This document shows positions 45,813-55,369 of a DNA stretch of 64,000 nt, piece by piece (the stretch's first letter is position 1; each line of letters begins with the position of its first letter). This DNA is from Pseudomonas sp. ATCC PTA-122608 (GTDB lineage: Bacteria; Pseudomonadota; Gammaproteobacteria; Pseudomonadales; Pseudomonadaceae), in the NCBI RefSeq assembly GCF_001952855.1, contig NZ_LPNO01000010.1, positions 1 to 64,000 of the forward strand, in the 5' to 3' direction. A program made the position numbers and the translations under genes. The notes beneath the pieces were generated by a model. The model was not told where the DNA came from, searched no databases, and saw only the letters and a list, made by a program, of their open reading frames with translations.

Positions 45813-46886
45813 TTATAACTCCGGATCCTCGACCCCGGCGTACATGTCCGAGTCCTTGTACAGGTCGTGCACATGGCGCACCAGCACCATGATCACCGCC
45901 GCCACCGGCAGCGCCAGGAGGATGCCGGTGAAGCCGAACAGCTCGCCGCCCGCCAGGATCGCGAAGATCACTGCCACTGGGTGCAGACCGATCCGGTCAC
46001 CCACCAGCAACGGCGTCAGCACCATGCCTTCCAGGGCCTGGCCGACCATAAACACCGCGACAATCCCGAGCATCGGGTACAGGTCGCCGTGAAACTGGAA
46101 CAGCCCGGCCACCAGCGCCGCGCCAATCCCGATCACAAAGCCCATGTACGGCACGATGGCCGCCAGGCCGGCGATCAGGCCGATCAACAACCCCAGTTCC
46201 AGGCCGATAGCCATCAGCCCCGCCGCATAGATGATCCCCAGAGCCAGCATCACCAGCAACTGGCCACGGACGAAGGCGCCGAGCACCTCATGGCATTCCC
46301 CGGCCAGGGAGACGATGCGCTCCTCGCGGTCGCGCGGCAGCAGGCCGCGGATTTTGGCCATCATGATGTCCCAGTCCCGCAACAGGTAGAACGCCACTAC
46401 CGGGATCAACACCAGGTTGGTCAGCCAACCAATCAGCGCCAGGCTCGAAGCCGTCGCTTGGCTCAACACCACGCCGACGATATCGGTAGTCTGGCCCATA
46501 TGCTCGCTGATGGCGGCCTTGACCTTGTCAAACTTCCAGAACCCGTCTGCCAGCCCCAGCTTGGCCTGCGCCCACGGCATGGCCGTGTGTTGCAGCCAGT
46601 CGAGCATCTGTGGCGCCAGCTCATAGAGCTTGAACAATTGCTTGGCCAGCATCGGCACCAGCACCAGCACCAACGCCGTGATGATCAAGGTGAACAACGC
46701 AAACACCGCCACCACGCCCCAGGTACGTGACAGGCCGATCTTTTCCAGGCGATCCACCACGGGATCGAACAGGTAAGCCAGCAGTAACGCGACCAGGAAC
46801 GGCGTCAGGATCGAATGCAGCAGGAACACAAAAACGCACAGCAGGACAATCCCGCCAAGCCACACCCAACGACGCGTATCCGCCAT
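45813..46886 (-). CDS. AI-2E/PerM-family membrane protein
   Basis: This 357-residue protein has about eight hydrophobic segments, beginning W-V-W-L-G-G-I-V-L-L and including the family block G-L-I-A-G-L-A-A-I-V-P-Y-M-G-F-V-I-G and a later G-D-R-I-G-L-H-P-V-A-V-I-F-A-I-L-A-G-G-E-L-F-G-F-T-G. This family includes PerM and the AI-2 exporter TqsA; the substrate here is unknown. It lies 53 bp after the DUF2066 gene on the same strand. Confidence 0.88.
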   Translation of the reverse strand: MADTRRWVWLGGIVLLCVFVFLLHSILTPFLVALLLAYLFDPVVDRLEKIGLSRTWGVVAVFALFTLIITALVLVLVPMLAKQLFKLYELAPQMLDWLQHTAMPWAQAKLGLADGFWKFDKVKAAISEHMGQTTDIVGVVLSQATASSLALIGWLTNLVLIPVVAFYLLRDWDIMMAKIRGLLPRDREERIVSLAGECHEVLGAFVRGQLLVMLALGIIYAAGLMAIGLELGLLIGLIAGLAAIVPYMGFVIGIGAALVAGLFQFHGDLYPMLGIVAVFMVGQALEGMVLTPLLVGDRIGLHPVAVIFAILAGGELFGFTGILLALPVAAVIMVLVRHVHDLYKDSDMYAGVEDPEL

Positions 46887-46939
46887 AAACCCTTCCCTCT
46901 GTTATTTGCTTCCTGCTTCTATATAAGAAGGAAGAACGC

Positions 46940-47980
46940 TTACCAATGAAAACGTAACTGCGGCGTCGGCTCGACCGGCGCCGGTTGCGAGCCTTCCACC
47001 ACCGGCTGCGGAGCCGGCACTTCACCCGCCGGGATTTCCTGCAACTTGGCCAGGCTCAACTGGGTGCGCAACTGCTCGGCGCTGCCATTCACACGGTAGA
47101 CGATGCGACTGCCATCCACCCGCACCGGCTGGGCACCAAACGGCTCAAGCAGATGACCCAAGGCGGCGTAATGCTCCAGGTTCATGCCCTGCACTTCGAG
47201 CAACTGATCGCTGGTGGCCGCGCCGGCCTTGACCGCAAAGCGCGGTGCCAGGCGCTCGCTGACAGCCAGCAGCACGGCGTCGGCCAGCGCGGCGGTGTCA
47301 GTACCGGTAGCGGTGCCCTGCTCGCTTTTATCGCCCAACCACAGGCGCCATTTGGCCGACCATTGGCCGCCGTCTTCGCGGGCATGCACCGCCAGCAAGG
47401 CGTCGGCGCCGTAACGTTCGGACGCGGCACGCAGAGGCGTCGCGTCGGGGCTTTCAAGATTCGGGGCAGTGGCGACGATTTGCTCGTCCAGGTCACCCAG
47501 CGGCAGGCGCAAAGGCAAACCACGGTGCTGGGCCGCGCGACGCAGCGGTTGCGCGACGGCCTGGCCATCACCCACCAGGCTGCTGCCTTCGACGGAGTCG
47601 TTCAGCCACCAACCGAGGATCGACGGCCGATTGCTGCCCCACAGCGCCAAGCCCGCCCCACGCAAGGCGCGGTCGGTACTGACGGGATCGAAATCCACTT
47701 GCAGGCTTTCCGGTGGGCCGGCGTCGTAGCCGTATTGGCTGATGATCTGTTGCGGGTCCTTGCGAATCGCCGCCAGGCCCGGGCCATCGGCAGCCTTGGC
47801 ATCGCCGGTCAGGCGGATCACCAGGGTTTGCAGGGCACGCTGGGTCGCCTGGTCACGCTCCTGGGGAGATTGGCTGCTGACTGGCTCCAACACTTGATAG
47901 AGGCCATTGAGGGTTTCGGCATGACTCGCCAGGCTGACCAACGACAAGCAGCCCACAAAAAAATATTTACTCAGACCCAT
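46940..47980 (-). CDS. DUF2066 domain protein, exported
   Basis: This 346-residue protein begins with a signal peptide (GLSKYFFVGCLSLVSLASHA, cleavage before E-T-L) and then the DUF2066 region with Q-E-R-D-Q-A-T-Q-R-A-L-Q-T-L-V-I-R-L-T-G. The function is unknown. I start at the ATG at 47980, where the signal peptide begins; 32 codons above are left out. It is the first of the DUF2066-perM pair and is divergent from purM, the order found in pseudomonads (recollection). Confidence 0.8.
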   Translation of the reverse strand: MGLSKYFFVGCLSLVSLASHAETLNGLYQVLEPVSSQSPQERDQATQRALQTLVIRLTGDAKAADGPGLAAIRKDPQQIISQYGYDAGPPESLQVDFDPVSTDRALRGAGLALWGSNRPSILGWWLNDSVEGSSLVGDGQAVAQPLRRAAQHRGLPLRLPLGDLDEQIVATAPNLESPDATPLRAASERYGADALLAVHAREDGGQWSAKWRLWLGDKSEQGTATGTDTAALADAVLLAVSERLAPRFAVKAGAATSDQLLEVQGMNLEHYAALGHLLEPFGAQPVRVDGSRIVYRVNGSAEQLRTQLSLAKLQEIPAGEVPAPQPVVEGSQPAPVEPTPQLRFHW

Positions 47981-48339
47981 GAAAGAAGATTCCCGAACGA
48001 CAAATAAGCGGTTGGAACAGACCGCGTGAACACTGTTGAGCAAGGCTGTGACCACAGCGACCGGCAAAACATTCACAGGGCCTCGGTAAGTTTTTGTACT
48101 GTCATAACGATAGCGAGTTAAAGGCTATACCTTAATACGGCCCGTGACCGACTCGATTAGCGATTTTTTTAACAGCTATTGCCCCTGCCCGTCGGCCCGA
48201 GGATGGCCGCTGCCCCTCAAGCCTGATAAAATCGCGCGCCTTCGCAGACCGTCAATGGCAGGCCATGCTGAAACGTCAGGTTTCGGTATTCCCGCCGCAT
48301 TCGGTCGTTACCCCTGAATCCCCCCTAAAGGCCTGGATC

Positions 48340-49398
48340 ATGAGCAAGCAACCCTCCCTGAGCTACAAGGACGCCGGTGTAGACATCGACGCCGGTGAAG
48401 CATTGGTCGAACGCATCAAGAGCGTCGCCAAGCGCACTGCGCGCCCCGAAGTCATGGGCGGCCTGGGCGGTTTTGGCGCCCTCTGCGAGATCCCGGCCGG
48501 CTACAAGCAGCCTGTATTGGTCTCCGGCACCGACGGTGTGGGCACCAAGCTGCGCCTGGCACTGAACCTGAACAAGCACGACAGCATCGGCATCGACCTG
48601 GTTGCCATGTGCGTGAACGACCTGGTGGTGTGTGGCGCCGAGCCGCTGTTCTTCCTTGACTACTACGCCACCGGCAAGCTCAACGTCGAGACCGCGACCC
48701 AAGTGGTTACCGGCATTGGCGCTGGCTGCGAACTGTCCGGCTGCTCCCTGGTCGGTGGTGAAACCGCTGAAATGCCAGGCATGTACGAAGGCGAAGACTA
48801 CGACCTGGCCGGTTTCTGCGTCGGCGTTGTAGAAAAATCCGAAATCATCGACGGCTCCAAAGTCGCTGCCGGTGACGCCCTGCTGGCCCTGCCATCGTCC
48901 GGCCCGCACTCCAACGGCTACTCGCTGATCCGCAAGATCATCGAAGTTTCCGGTGCCGACATCGAAACCATCCAGCTCGACGGCAAGCCTTTGACCGACC
49001 TGCTGATGGCACCGACCCGCATCTACGTGAAGCCGTTGCTCAAGCTGATCAAGGACACCGGGGCCGTCAAGGCCATGGCCCACATCACCGGTGGCGGCCT
49101 GCTGGACAACATCCCGCGCGTACTGCCTAAAGGCGCCCAGGCGATTGTCGACGTGGCCAGCTGGCAGCGCCCGGCAGTCTTCGACTGGCTGCAAGAGAAA
49201 GGCAACGTCAACGAAACCGAGATGCACCGCGTGCTGAACTGCGGCGTGGGCATGGTCATCTGCGTGGCTCAAGAGCACGTTGAAACCGCGCTGAACGTAC
49301 TGCGTGAAGCCGGCGAGCAGCCCTGGGTCATCGGCCAGATCGCTACCGCGCCTGAAGGCGCGGCTCAGGTTGAACTGAAGAACCTTAAGGCGCACTGA
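48340..49398 (+). CDS. purM: Phosphoribosylformylglycinamidine cyclo-ligase
   Basis: This 352-residue protein is full length for Pur[13 protein letters not shown] at the start, the [15 protein letters not shown]-binding block, and [18 protein letters not shown]. It makes aminoimidazole ribotide in purine synthesis. The ATG at 48340 starts the conserved protein; the 25 codons upstream are leader. It overlaps purN by one base (TGATG). Confidence 0.97.
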   Translation: MSKQPSLSYKDAGVDIDAGEALVERIKSVAKRTARPEVMGGLGGFGALCEIPAGYKQPVLVSGTDGVGTKLRLALNLNKHDSIGIDLVAMCVNDLVVCGAEPLFFLDYYATGKLNVETATQVVTGIGAGCELSGCSLVGGETAEMPGMYEGEDYDLAGFCVGVVEKSEIIDGSKVAAGDALLALPSSGPHSNGYSLIRKIIEVSGADIETIQLDGKPLTDLLMAPTRIYVKPLLKLIKDTGAVKAMAHITGGGLLDNIPRVLPKGAQAIVDVASWQRPAVFDWLQEKGNVNETEMHRVLNCGVGMVICVAQEHVETALNVLREAGEQPWVIGQIATAPEGAAQVELKNLKAH

Positions 49399-50048
49399 TG
49401 CCTGCAACCTGTGATGTCGTGGTGCTGCTCTCCGGCACCGGCAGTAACTTGCAGGCCCTGATCGACAGCACGCGCACCGGCGACAGCCCGGTGCGCATCG
49501 CTGCGGTGATCTCCAACCGCAGCGACGCCTACGGCCTGCAACGCGCCAGGGACGCGGGCATCGACACCCGCTCCCTGGATCACAAGACTTTCGAAGGCCG
49601 CGAGGCCTTCGACAGCGCCTTGATCGAACTGATCGACGCCTTCAACCCCAAACTCGTGGTACTGGCCGGTTTCATGCGCATTCTCAGCGCTGACTTCGTG
49701 CGCCACTACAACGGGCGCCTGCTGAATATCCACCCGTCCCTGCTGCCCAAGTACAAAGGGTTACACACCCACCAGCGTGCCCTTGAGGCCGGCGACACCG
49801 AGCACGGCTGCAGCGTGCACTTTGTTACCGAGGAACTCGATGGCGGGCCTCTGGTCGTACAGGCAGTAGTTCCGGTAGAGTCTGCGGACTCTGCGCAGAC
49901 GCTTGCGCAACGGGTTCACACCCAGGAACACAGGATTTACCCGCTGGCTGTTCGCTGGTTCGCTGAGGGGCGGTTGATTCTTGGCGACCACGGTGCATTA
50001 TTGGACGGTCAGTTACTTGCGGCCAGCGGCCACTTGATTCGAACCTAG
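49398..50048 (+). CDS. purN: Phosphoribosylglycinamide formyltransferase
   Basis: This 216-residue protein has the PurN core: V-V-L-L-S-G-T-G-S-N-L-Q-A-L, the F-M-R-I-L-S folate segment, the N-I-H-P-S-L-L-P-K-Y-K-G catalytic histidine block and a late D-G-G-P-L-V-V-Q-A-V. It adds the formyl group from formyl-tetrahydrofolate to GAR. It is coupled to purM by a one-base overlap. Confidence 0.97.
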   Translation: MPATCDVVVLLSGTGSNLQALIDSTRTGDSPVRIAAVISNRSDAYGLQRARDAGIDTRSLDHKTFEGREAFDSALIELIDAFNPKLVVLAGFMRILSADFVRHYNGRLLNIHPSLLPKYKGLHTHQRALEAGDTEHGCSVHFVTEELDGGPLVVQAVVPVESADSAQTLAQRVHTQEHRIYPLAVRWFAEGRLILGDHGALLDGQLLAASGHLIRT

Positions 50049-50056
50049 GAGACTTT

Positions 50057-50770
50057 ATGCGTCGCGCCCTGCTCTTCGCCTTTGCGCTGTTCGCCTTGCC
50101 TGCCGTGCAAGCGGCAGACCTTCACCCTTTCTCCGCCAGCTACACCGCCGACTGGAAACAGTTGCCCATGAGTGGTTCGGCAGAACGCAGCCTGACCAAG
50201 AATGACAACGGCAGCTGGACCTTGAATTTCAAGGCTTCCATGATGATCGCCAGCCTGACTGAAACCAGCGTGATTCGCTTCGACAAAGATGCCCTGCAGC
50301 CGGTGAGCTACACCTTCGAACGCGGCGGCCTGGGCAAGACGAAGAAGATCAACCTCGACTTCGATCAGACGGCCAAGAAAGTCACCGGCTTTGAAAACAA
50401 GGACCCGGTCAACGTGGCCCTTCAAAGCGGCATGCTCGACAAGTCGACTTACCAGTTGGCACTGCAGCGCGATGTGGCAGCCGGCAAGAAAAGCATGAGC
50501 TACAACGTCGTCGAAGGTACTGATGTCGATACCTACGACTTCCGCGTGATTGGCCCGGAAAAGGTCCAGACCAAAGCCGGCTCCATCGATGCGATCAAGG
50601 TCGAGCGCGTGCGTGACCCGACTCAAAGCAAGCGCATTACCCAAATGTGGTTTGCCAAGGACTGGGGCGGCATCCTGGTTGCCCTGCGTCAGGTTGAGAC
50701 CGACGGCAAGGAATACAACATCATGCTGCAAGACGGCACCGTTGACGGCAAGGCTGTCAAAGGCAGCTGA
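50057..50770 (+). CDS. DUF3108 domain protein, exported
   Basis: This 237-residue protein has a signal peptide (RRALLFAFALFALPAVQAA) followed by a beta-rich DUF3108 domain (YTADWKQLPMSGSAERSL, YTFERGGLGKTKKI). DUF3108 proteins are periplasmic or outer-membrane-linked and poorly understood. It begins 8 bp after purN, preceded by AGGAG, and is probably in the same operon, as in other pseudomonads. Confidence 0.85.
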   Translation: MRRALLFAFALFALPAVQAADLHPFSASYTADWKQLPMSGSAERSLTKNDNGSWTLNFKASMMIASLTETSVIRFDKDALQPVSYTFERGGLGKTKKINLDFDQTAKKVTGFENKDPVNVALQSGMLDKSTYQLALQRDVAAGKKSMSYNVVEGTDVDTYDFRVIGPEKVQTKAGSIDAIKVERVRDPTQSKRITQMWFAKDWGGILVALRQVETDGKEYNIMLQDGTVDGKAVKGS

Positions 50771-50787
50771 TCCTCTGCGCAATAAAA

Positions 50788-50815
50788 GAGCCTCGCGCAT
50801 GCGGGGCTTTTTTTC
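50788..50815 (+). terminator. Intrinsic terminator after purM-purN-DUF3108
   Basis: AGCCTCGC and GCGGGGCT pair around GCAT and are followed by seven Ts. Confidence 0.9.
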
Positions 50816-51023
50816 GCCTGTCTCCTGACGCCAACATGAAACTTTTGTCATATAACTCAGCGCCCTGCGACGCAATGTCGCGGTTTGCGTGGGCTCGGGC
50901 GATTACTTCAATTTCTGTAAAGGTGTGTTGCAATTCCTGGTTATTTACTTAGCAAGCTAACAAATCATATAACAAAGGCCTGCGACGCCTTGCCGCAGAT
51001 CAACCAGAGATTGGAGCAAGCAG

Positions 51024-51212
51024 ATGACTGTAAAAGTAACTGAACGCGACGATGAACATATGTCCCACGAAGCAGTAGCCCACGGGATTCACATCTGGGA
51101 TGTACACCAGCAAGACCTGCTGGTCGGCATGTTTCACGACGAGAGCGAAGCTCATAATTATAAAAACGAGCTCGAGACCCTTGAGATGAAACGGCAGGCG
51201 CAAAGCTCCTGA
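51024..51212 (+). CDS. Conserved small acidic protein of unknown function (62 aa)
   Basis: This 62-residue protein (MTVKVTERDDEHMSHEAVAH and on to MKRQAQSS) is soluble and rich in charged residues and histidine. GGAG precedes its ATG by a good distance. It stands alone between two strong terminators (50788 and 51261), so it has its own promoter in the AT-rich 200 bp upstream. I know of no function; it is conserved in pseudomonads as far as I recall. Confidence 0.75.
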   Translation: MTVKVTERDDEHMSHEAVAHGIHIWDVHQQDLLVGMFHDESEAHNYKNELETLEMKRQAQSS

Positions 51213-51260
51213 AACTCTGAAATCCTGTAGATAGCCAGCCCCACGCAGCTGGAGTATCTA

Positions 51261-51298
51261 AAACACAAACCCCGCCTTTTGAGCGGGGTTTGTGTTTT
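51261..51298 (+). terminator. Strong intrinsic terminator after the 62-aa gene
   Basis: A 15-bp stem (AAACACAAACCCCGC with its complement) around CTTTTGA, followed by Ts. Confidence 0.92.
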
Positions 51299-51339
51299 TG
51301 GGGGTTGGGAACTTGGGGGCGCTTCGCGCCCCAGCGGGA

Positions 51340-51429
51340 GCAAGCTCCCTCGCCACAGCAAGCTCCCCCGCCACAGCAAGCTCACTCACCACAGCAAGCT
51401 CCCTTGCCACAACAAGCCCCCTCGCCACA
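51340..51429. repeat. Tandem array of five 18-bp units
   Basis: Five consecutive 18-bp units of the form GCAAGCTCCCTCGCCACA occur, each with one to three differences (for example GCAAGCTCACTCACCACA). The first unit continues a REP-like arm at 51327-51346 (CGCCCCAGCGGGAGCAAGCT), so the array may have grown from a REP. It lies between the 62-aa gene and the DUF2058 gene. Confidence 0.92.
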
Positions 51430-51446
51430 ATGTCGTTTCTATAGCC

Positions 51447-51992
51447 TTACCACATCAGGTCATCAGGGATCTGGTAGGCGGCGTACGGATCATCCTCATC
51501 CGGCACCTGGCTTTCGGTCAGGACGTTCATCTGGACGATACGCTCCGGTGCCCGCTCCTGGATCTTCAGCGCCGCCTCGCGCGGGATCACCTCGTAACCG
51601 CCACCGTGATGCACGATCGCCAGGGAGCCGTTGCTCAGCTTGTTGCGCATCAGCGTGTTGACCGACAGGCGCTTGACCTTCTTGTCGTCCACGAAGTTGT
51701 AGTAGTCCTCGGTGGTCAGCTTGGGCAGGCGCGAGGTTTCGATCAGTTGCTTGACCTGTGCAACACGGGCCTTGGCCTCGGCTTTTTCCTGGTGCTGACG
51801 GTTCAGCTCCTGGTCGCGCTTGACCTTCTCGGCATGCGCCTCAATGGCCAGGCGCGCCTGGCTATCGTCCGCCGTGACCTGGCCTTTATGCACCAGGCGC
51901 TGCTGTTTCTGTTTCTCTTTGCCGACCTGCTTGGCCTGCTTTTGGTTGACCAGGCCTGCTTTGAGCAACTGGTCGCGAAGGGAAATGCTCAT
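51447..51992 (-). CDS. DUF2058 family protein
   Basis: This 181-residue protein has the DUF2058 (YaiL) form: an N-terminal L-R-D-Q-L-L-K-A-G-L-V, a long charged helix (about 20-90) and a C-terminal N-F-V-D-D-K-K-V-K-R-L-S-V. It is probably a nucleoid- or ribosome-associated cytosolic protein, but no function is fixed. The gene lies 25 bp after mazG on the same strand. Confidence 0.85.
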   Translation of the reverse strand: MSISLRDQLLKAGLVNQKQAKQVGKEKQKQQRLVHKGQVTADDSQARLAIEAHAEKVKRDQELNRQHQEKAEAKARVAQVKQLIETSRLPKLTTEDYYNFVDDKKVKRLSVNTLMRNKLSNGSLAIVHHGGGYEVIPREAALKIQERAPERIVQMNVLTESQVPDEDDPYAAYQIPDDLMW

Positions 51993-52017
51993 GGTGCTTA
52001 CTCACTTGGGCAACGGC

Positions 52018-52851
52018 TCAGCCGCAGCTGGACAGATTCTTTTCCTGGCGTTTGGCTTCGCCCCACAGGGCGTCCAACTCTTCGAGGGTGCAATCTTCTA
52101 TGGATTGGCGTGTGTCGCGCAATGCCTGTTCGATAAATCGGAAACGTCGTTCGAATTTGGCGTTGGCTAAACGCAAGGCCGCTTCCGGGTCGACCTGGAG
52201 GTGACGAGCCAGGTTGACCGCTGCAAACAGCAGGTCACCCACCTCATCCGCGATGGCAACCGGGTCGTTATCGGCCATGGCTTCGAGCACTTCATCCAGC
52301 TCTTCGCGCACGTTATCCACTACTGGCAACGCGGCTGGCCAGTCAAAACCCACCTGCCCGGCGCGCTTTTGCAATTTGGCGGCGCGGGACAGCGCCGGCA
52401 AGGCCGTGGGTACGTCATCCAGCAGGGATAATTGCTGTGGTGCGTCGGACTTTTCCGCACGCTCCTCAGCCTTGATCTCTTCCCAGCGCTGCTTGACCTG
52501 TTCCTCGCTCATCTGCGGGATGTCCAGCGGCGCATACAGGTCGCCGGTGGGGAATACATGCGGATGGCGACGAATCAACTTGCGGGTAATGCTGTCGATC
52601 ACCCCGGCAAATTCGAAGCGCCCTTCTTCCCGCGCCAGCTGGCTGTAATACACCACCTGGAACAACAGGTCGCCCAGCTCTCCTTGCAGGTGATCAAAAT
52701 CCCCGCGCTCGATGGCGTCGGCGACTTCGTAGGCTTCTTCCAGGGTATGGGGCACGATGGTGGCGTAGGTTTGCTTGATGTCCCACGGGCAACCGTATTG
52801 CGGGTCGCGCAGGCGGTTCATCAGGTGCAGCAGGTCTTCAAGTGAATACAT
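52018..52851 (-). CDS. mazG: Nucleoside triphosphate pyrophosphohydrolase MazG
   Basis: This 277-residue protein has two MazG domains, each with an E-E-x-x-E metal motif (L-E-E-A-Y-E-V-A-D-A-I and R-E-E-L-D-E-V-L-E-A-M, each with a later E-x-x-D in L-G-D-L-L-F and V-G-D-L-L-F). It hydrolyses dNTPs and NTPs to monophosphates, and can lower ppGpp levels. It lies next to relA, the ppGpp synthase, with a REP pair between them. Confidence 0.95.
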   Translation of the reverse strand: MYSLEDLLHLMNRLRDPQYGCPWDIKQTYATIVPHTLEEAYEVADAIERGDFDHLQGELGDLLFQVVYYSQLAREEGRFEFAGVIDSITRKLIRRHPHVFPTGDLYAPLDIPQMSEEQVKQRWEEIKAEERAEKSDAPQQLSLLDDVPTALPALSRAAKLQKRAGQVGFDWPAALPVVDNVREELDEVLEAMADNDPVAIADEVGDLLFAAVNLARHLQVDPEAALRLANAKFERRFRFIEQALRDTRQSIEDCTLEELDALWGEAKRQEKNLSSCG

Positions 52852-52873
52852 CAGTCAGTCTCTTTATCACCCC

Positions 52874-52975
52874 CTGTAGGAGCGAGCTTGCTCGCGAAAA
52901 ACTCAGCAACGACGCGTTTATCCAGAAAGCACGCGTTATCGTTGACCTCCTTCGCGAGCAAGCTCGCTCCTACAG
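52874..52975. repeat. REP pair between relA and mazG
   Basis: Inverted CTGTAGGAGCGAGCTTGCTCGCGAA arms, the same type as at 7088-7189. The spacers also share ACGCGTTATCGTT-like sequence. Confidence 0.9.
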
Positions 52976-52990
52976 TAAAGCGCTCCCGAT

Positions 52991-55234
52991 TTAGGGCGTA
53001 CGGTTGCGCCGGGTCTCAATGATGTTCGGCAACTGGGAAATACGCCCCAGCAACCGACCCAACGCGTCCAGCCCCGGAATCTCGATAGTCAGGGACATCA
53101 ACGCAGTGTTGTCCTCTTTGTTCGAGCGGGTGTTGACCGCCAGCACGTTGATCCGCTCGTTGAGCAGCACCTGCGACACGTCGCGCAGCAGGCCGGAACG
53201 GTCGTAGGCGCGAATGACGATGTCCACCGGATAGGTCAACACCGGCACCGGGCCCCAACTGACCTGGATGATCCGCTCCGGCTCGCGCCCGCCCAGTTGC
53301 AACACCGAGGCACAGTCCTGGCGGTGAATACTCACCCCACGGCCTTGAGTGATGTAACCGACGATAGCGTCGCCCGGCAACGGCTGGCAGCAGCCTGCCA
53401 TTTGCGTCATCAGGTTGCCGACACCCTGGATCTGGATATCGCCACGCTTGCCTGGCTTGTAGCCGGTGGCTTTACGCGGAATAAGCTCAAGCTGCTCGCT
53501 GCCACGCTCCGGCTCAACCAGTTGCTGGGCCAGATTCACCAACTGCGCCAAGCGCAAATCGCCGGCACCCAAGGCAGCGAACATGTCTTCGGCGATCTTC
53601 ATGTTGGCCTTGTCGGCCAGCTTGTCGAAGTCCACCTGCGGCAGGCCCAGGCGTGCCAATTCGCGCTCAAGCAAGGTTTTGCCGGCGGCGACGTTCTGGT
53701 CGCGCGCCTGCAATTTGAACCAGTGGACGATCTTCGCCCGCGCCCGGGAGGTGGTGATGTAGCCCAGGTTCGGGTTCAGCCAGTCGCGGCTCGGCGTACC
53801 GTGCTTGCTGGTGATGATCTCGACCTGCTCACCGGTCTGCAGGCTGTAGTTGAGCGGCACGATGCGCCCGTTGATCTTGGCGCCACGGCAGTTGTGGCCG
53901 ATCTCGGTGTGCACACGGTAGGCAAAATCCAGCGGCGTGGAGCCCTTGGGCAGGTCGATCGCATGGCCGTCGGGGGTGAAGATGTAGACCCGGTCGGGTT
54001 CGATGTCCACCCGCAACTGGTCGGCCAAACCGCCGATGTCGCCCAGCTCTTCGTGCCATTCCAGCACCTGGCGTAACCAGGAGATTTTCTCTTCGTACTG
54101 GTTGGACCCGGCCTTGACGTCGGTGCCCTTGTAGCGCCAGTGAGCGCATACACCCAGCTCCGCTTCCTCGTGCATCGCGTGGGTGCGGATTTGCACTTCC
54201 AGCACCTTGCCCTCGGGGCCGATCACTGCCGTATGCAACGAGCGGTAACCGTTTTCCTTGGGGTTGGCGATGTAGTCGTCGAATTCCTTGGGGATGTGCC
54301 GCCACAGCGTGTGCACGATACCCAGCGCGGTGTAGCAGTCGCGCATTTCCGGCACCAGCACGCGCACGGCACGCACGTCGTAGATCTGGCTGAAGGCCAG
54401 GCCCTTGCGCTGCATTTTGCGCCAGATGGAATAGATGTGTTTGGCGCGGCCGCTGATGTCGGCTTCAACGCCGGTGGCCTGCAATTCCGTGCGCAGTTGG
54501 CTCATCACGTCGGCGATGAAGCGCTCACGGTCCAGCCGCCGCTCATGGAGCAGCGTGGCAATCTGTTTGTATTGATCGGGTTCGAGATAACGGAAGGACA
54601 AGTCCTCCAGTTCCCACTTGATATGGCCGATGCCCAGGCGGTGGGCCAGGGGCGCGTAGATGTCGAACACCTCGCGGGCGACGCGGTTGCGCTTTTCGTC
54701 GTCGGCGGTTTTCACCGCCCGAATCGCGCAGGTGCGTTCGGCCAGCTTGATCAGGGCGACGCGCACGTCGTCGACCATCGCCACCAGCATCTTGCGCAGG
54801 TTTTCCACCTGGCCCTGGGTGCCCAGCACCATAGACTGGCGCGGGCTGAGGCTGGCACTGATCGCCGCCATGCGCAGCACGCCGTCGATCAGCTTGGCCA
54901 CCACCGTGCCGAAGCGCTGGCTGACGGTGGGCAGTTGAATATGCCCTTCGCGCACGCCGCGATACAGCACCGCCGCGATCAGCGAATCCTGATCGAGCTT
55001 GAGATCGGCGAGGATCTCAGCGATTTCCAACCCTGTGCGAAAGCTTGAAGTGCCTTCGGCCCACAGGTTCTTGGCCGCATTGTCTTGCTGCTCAGACTCA
55101 CGAGCGAACTCGCAGGCTGCTTTCAAGGCTTCACGGTCCAGTGCCGGGTCGACACTGATGGCATGATCCAGCCATGCCTCGAGATTGATACTGCCGTCGG
55201 TGTTGATCGGCTGGTGTGCTCTCACCTGTACCAT
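52991..55234 (-). CDS. relA: GTP pyrophosphokinase RelA
   Basis: This 747-residue protein has the RelA layout: a degenerate hydrolase domain (A-A-V-L-Y-R-G-V-R-E-G where active enzymes have H-D and E-D pairs), a synthetase domain with Y-D-V-R-A-V-R-V-L-V and NPKENGYRSLHTAV, a TGS domain (Y-I-F-T-P-D-G-H-A-I-D-L-P-K-G), and a C-terminal ACT domain. It makes ppGpp at ribosomes in response to uncharged tRNA. The lost hydrolase residues separate it from SpoT. Confidence 0.97.
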   Translation of the reverse strand: MVQVRAHQPINTDGSINLEAWLDHAISVDPALDREALKAACEFARESEQQDNAAKNLWAEGTSSFRTGLEIAEILADLKLDQDSLIAAVLYRGVREGHIQLPTVSQRFGTVVAKLIDGVLRMAAISASLSPRQSMVLGTQGQVENLRKMLVAMVDDVRVALIKLAERTCAIRAVKTADDEKRNRVAREVFDIYAPLAHRLGIGHIKWELEDLSFRYLEPDQYKQIATLLHERRLDRERFIADVMSQLRTELQATGVEADISGRAKHIYSIWRKMQRKGLAFSQIYDVRAVRVLVPEMRDCYTALGIVHTLWRHIPKEFDDYIANPKENGYRSLHTAVIGPEGKVLEVQIRTHAMHEEAELGVCAHWRYKGTDVKAGSNQYEEKISWLRQVLEWHEELGDIGGLADQLRVDIEPDRVYIFTPDGHAIDLPKGSTPLDFAYRVHTEIGHNCRGAKINGRIVPLNYSLQTGEQVEIITSKHGTPSRDWLNPNLGYITTSRARAKIVHWFKLQARDQNVAAGKTLLERELARLGLPQVDFDKLADKANMKIAEDMFAALGAGDLRLAQLVNLAQQLVEPERGSEQLELIPRKATGYKPGKRGDIQIQGVGNLMTQMAGCCQPLPGDAIVGYITQGRGVSIHRQDCASVLQLGGREPERIIQVSWGPVPVLTYPVDIVIRAYDRSGLLRDVSQVLLNERINVLAVNTRSNKEDNTALMSLTIEIPGLDALGRLLGRISQLPNIIETRRNRTP

Positions 55235-55369
55235 CTTGCTTACCTTCCCTACGACGCACCTTTTAGTGCGTCAAAATCATCGCTGACCTGCTTTACAAAA
55301 AAGCTTGTGCACGCTCCCTGGCAGGTCACAGGCCCAGGAGATGCAGGCCAGTCGGATTAAACGGGCATC

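Noticed and set aside
51340..51429. Possible CRISPR array
   Set aside because: The 18-bp units are directly adjacent with no spacers and no cas genes are present; it is a tandem repeat.
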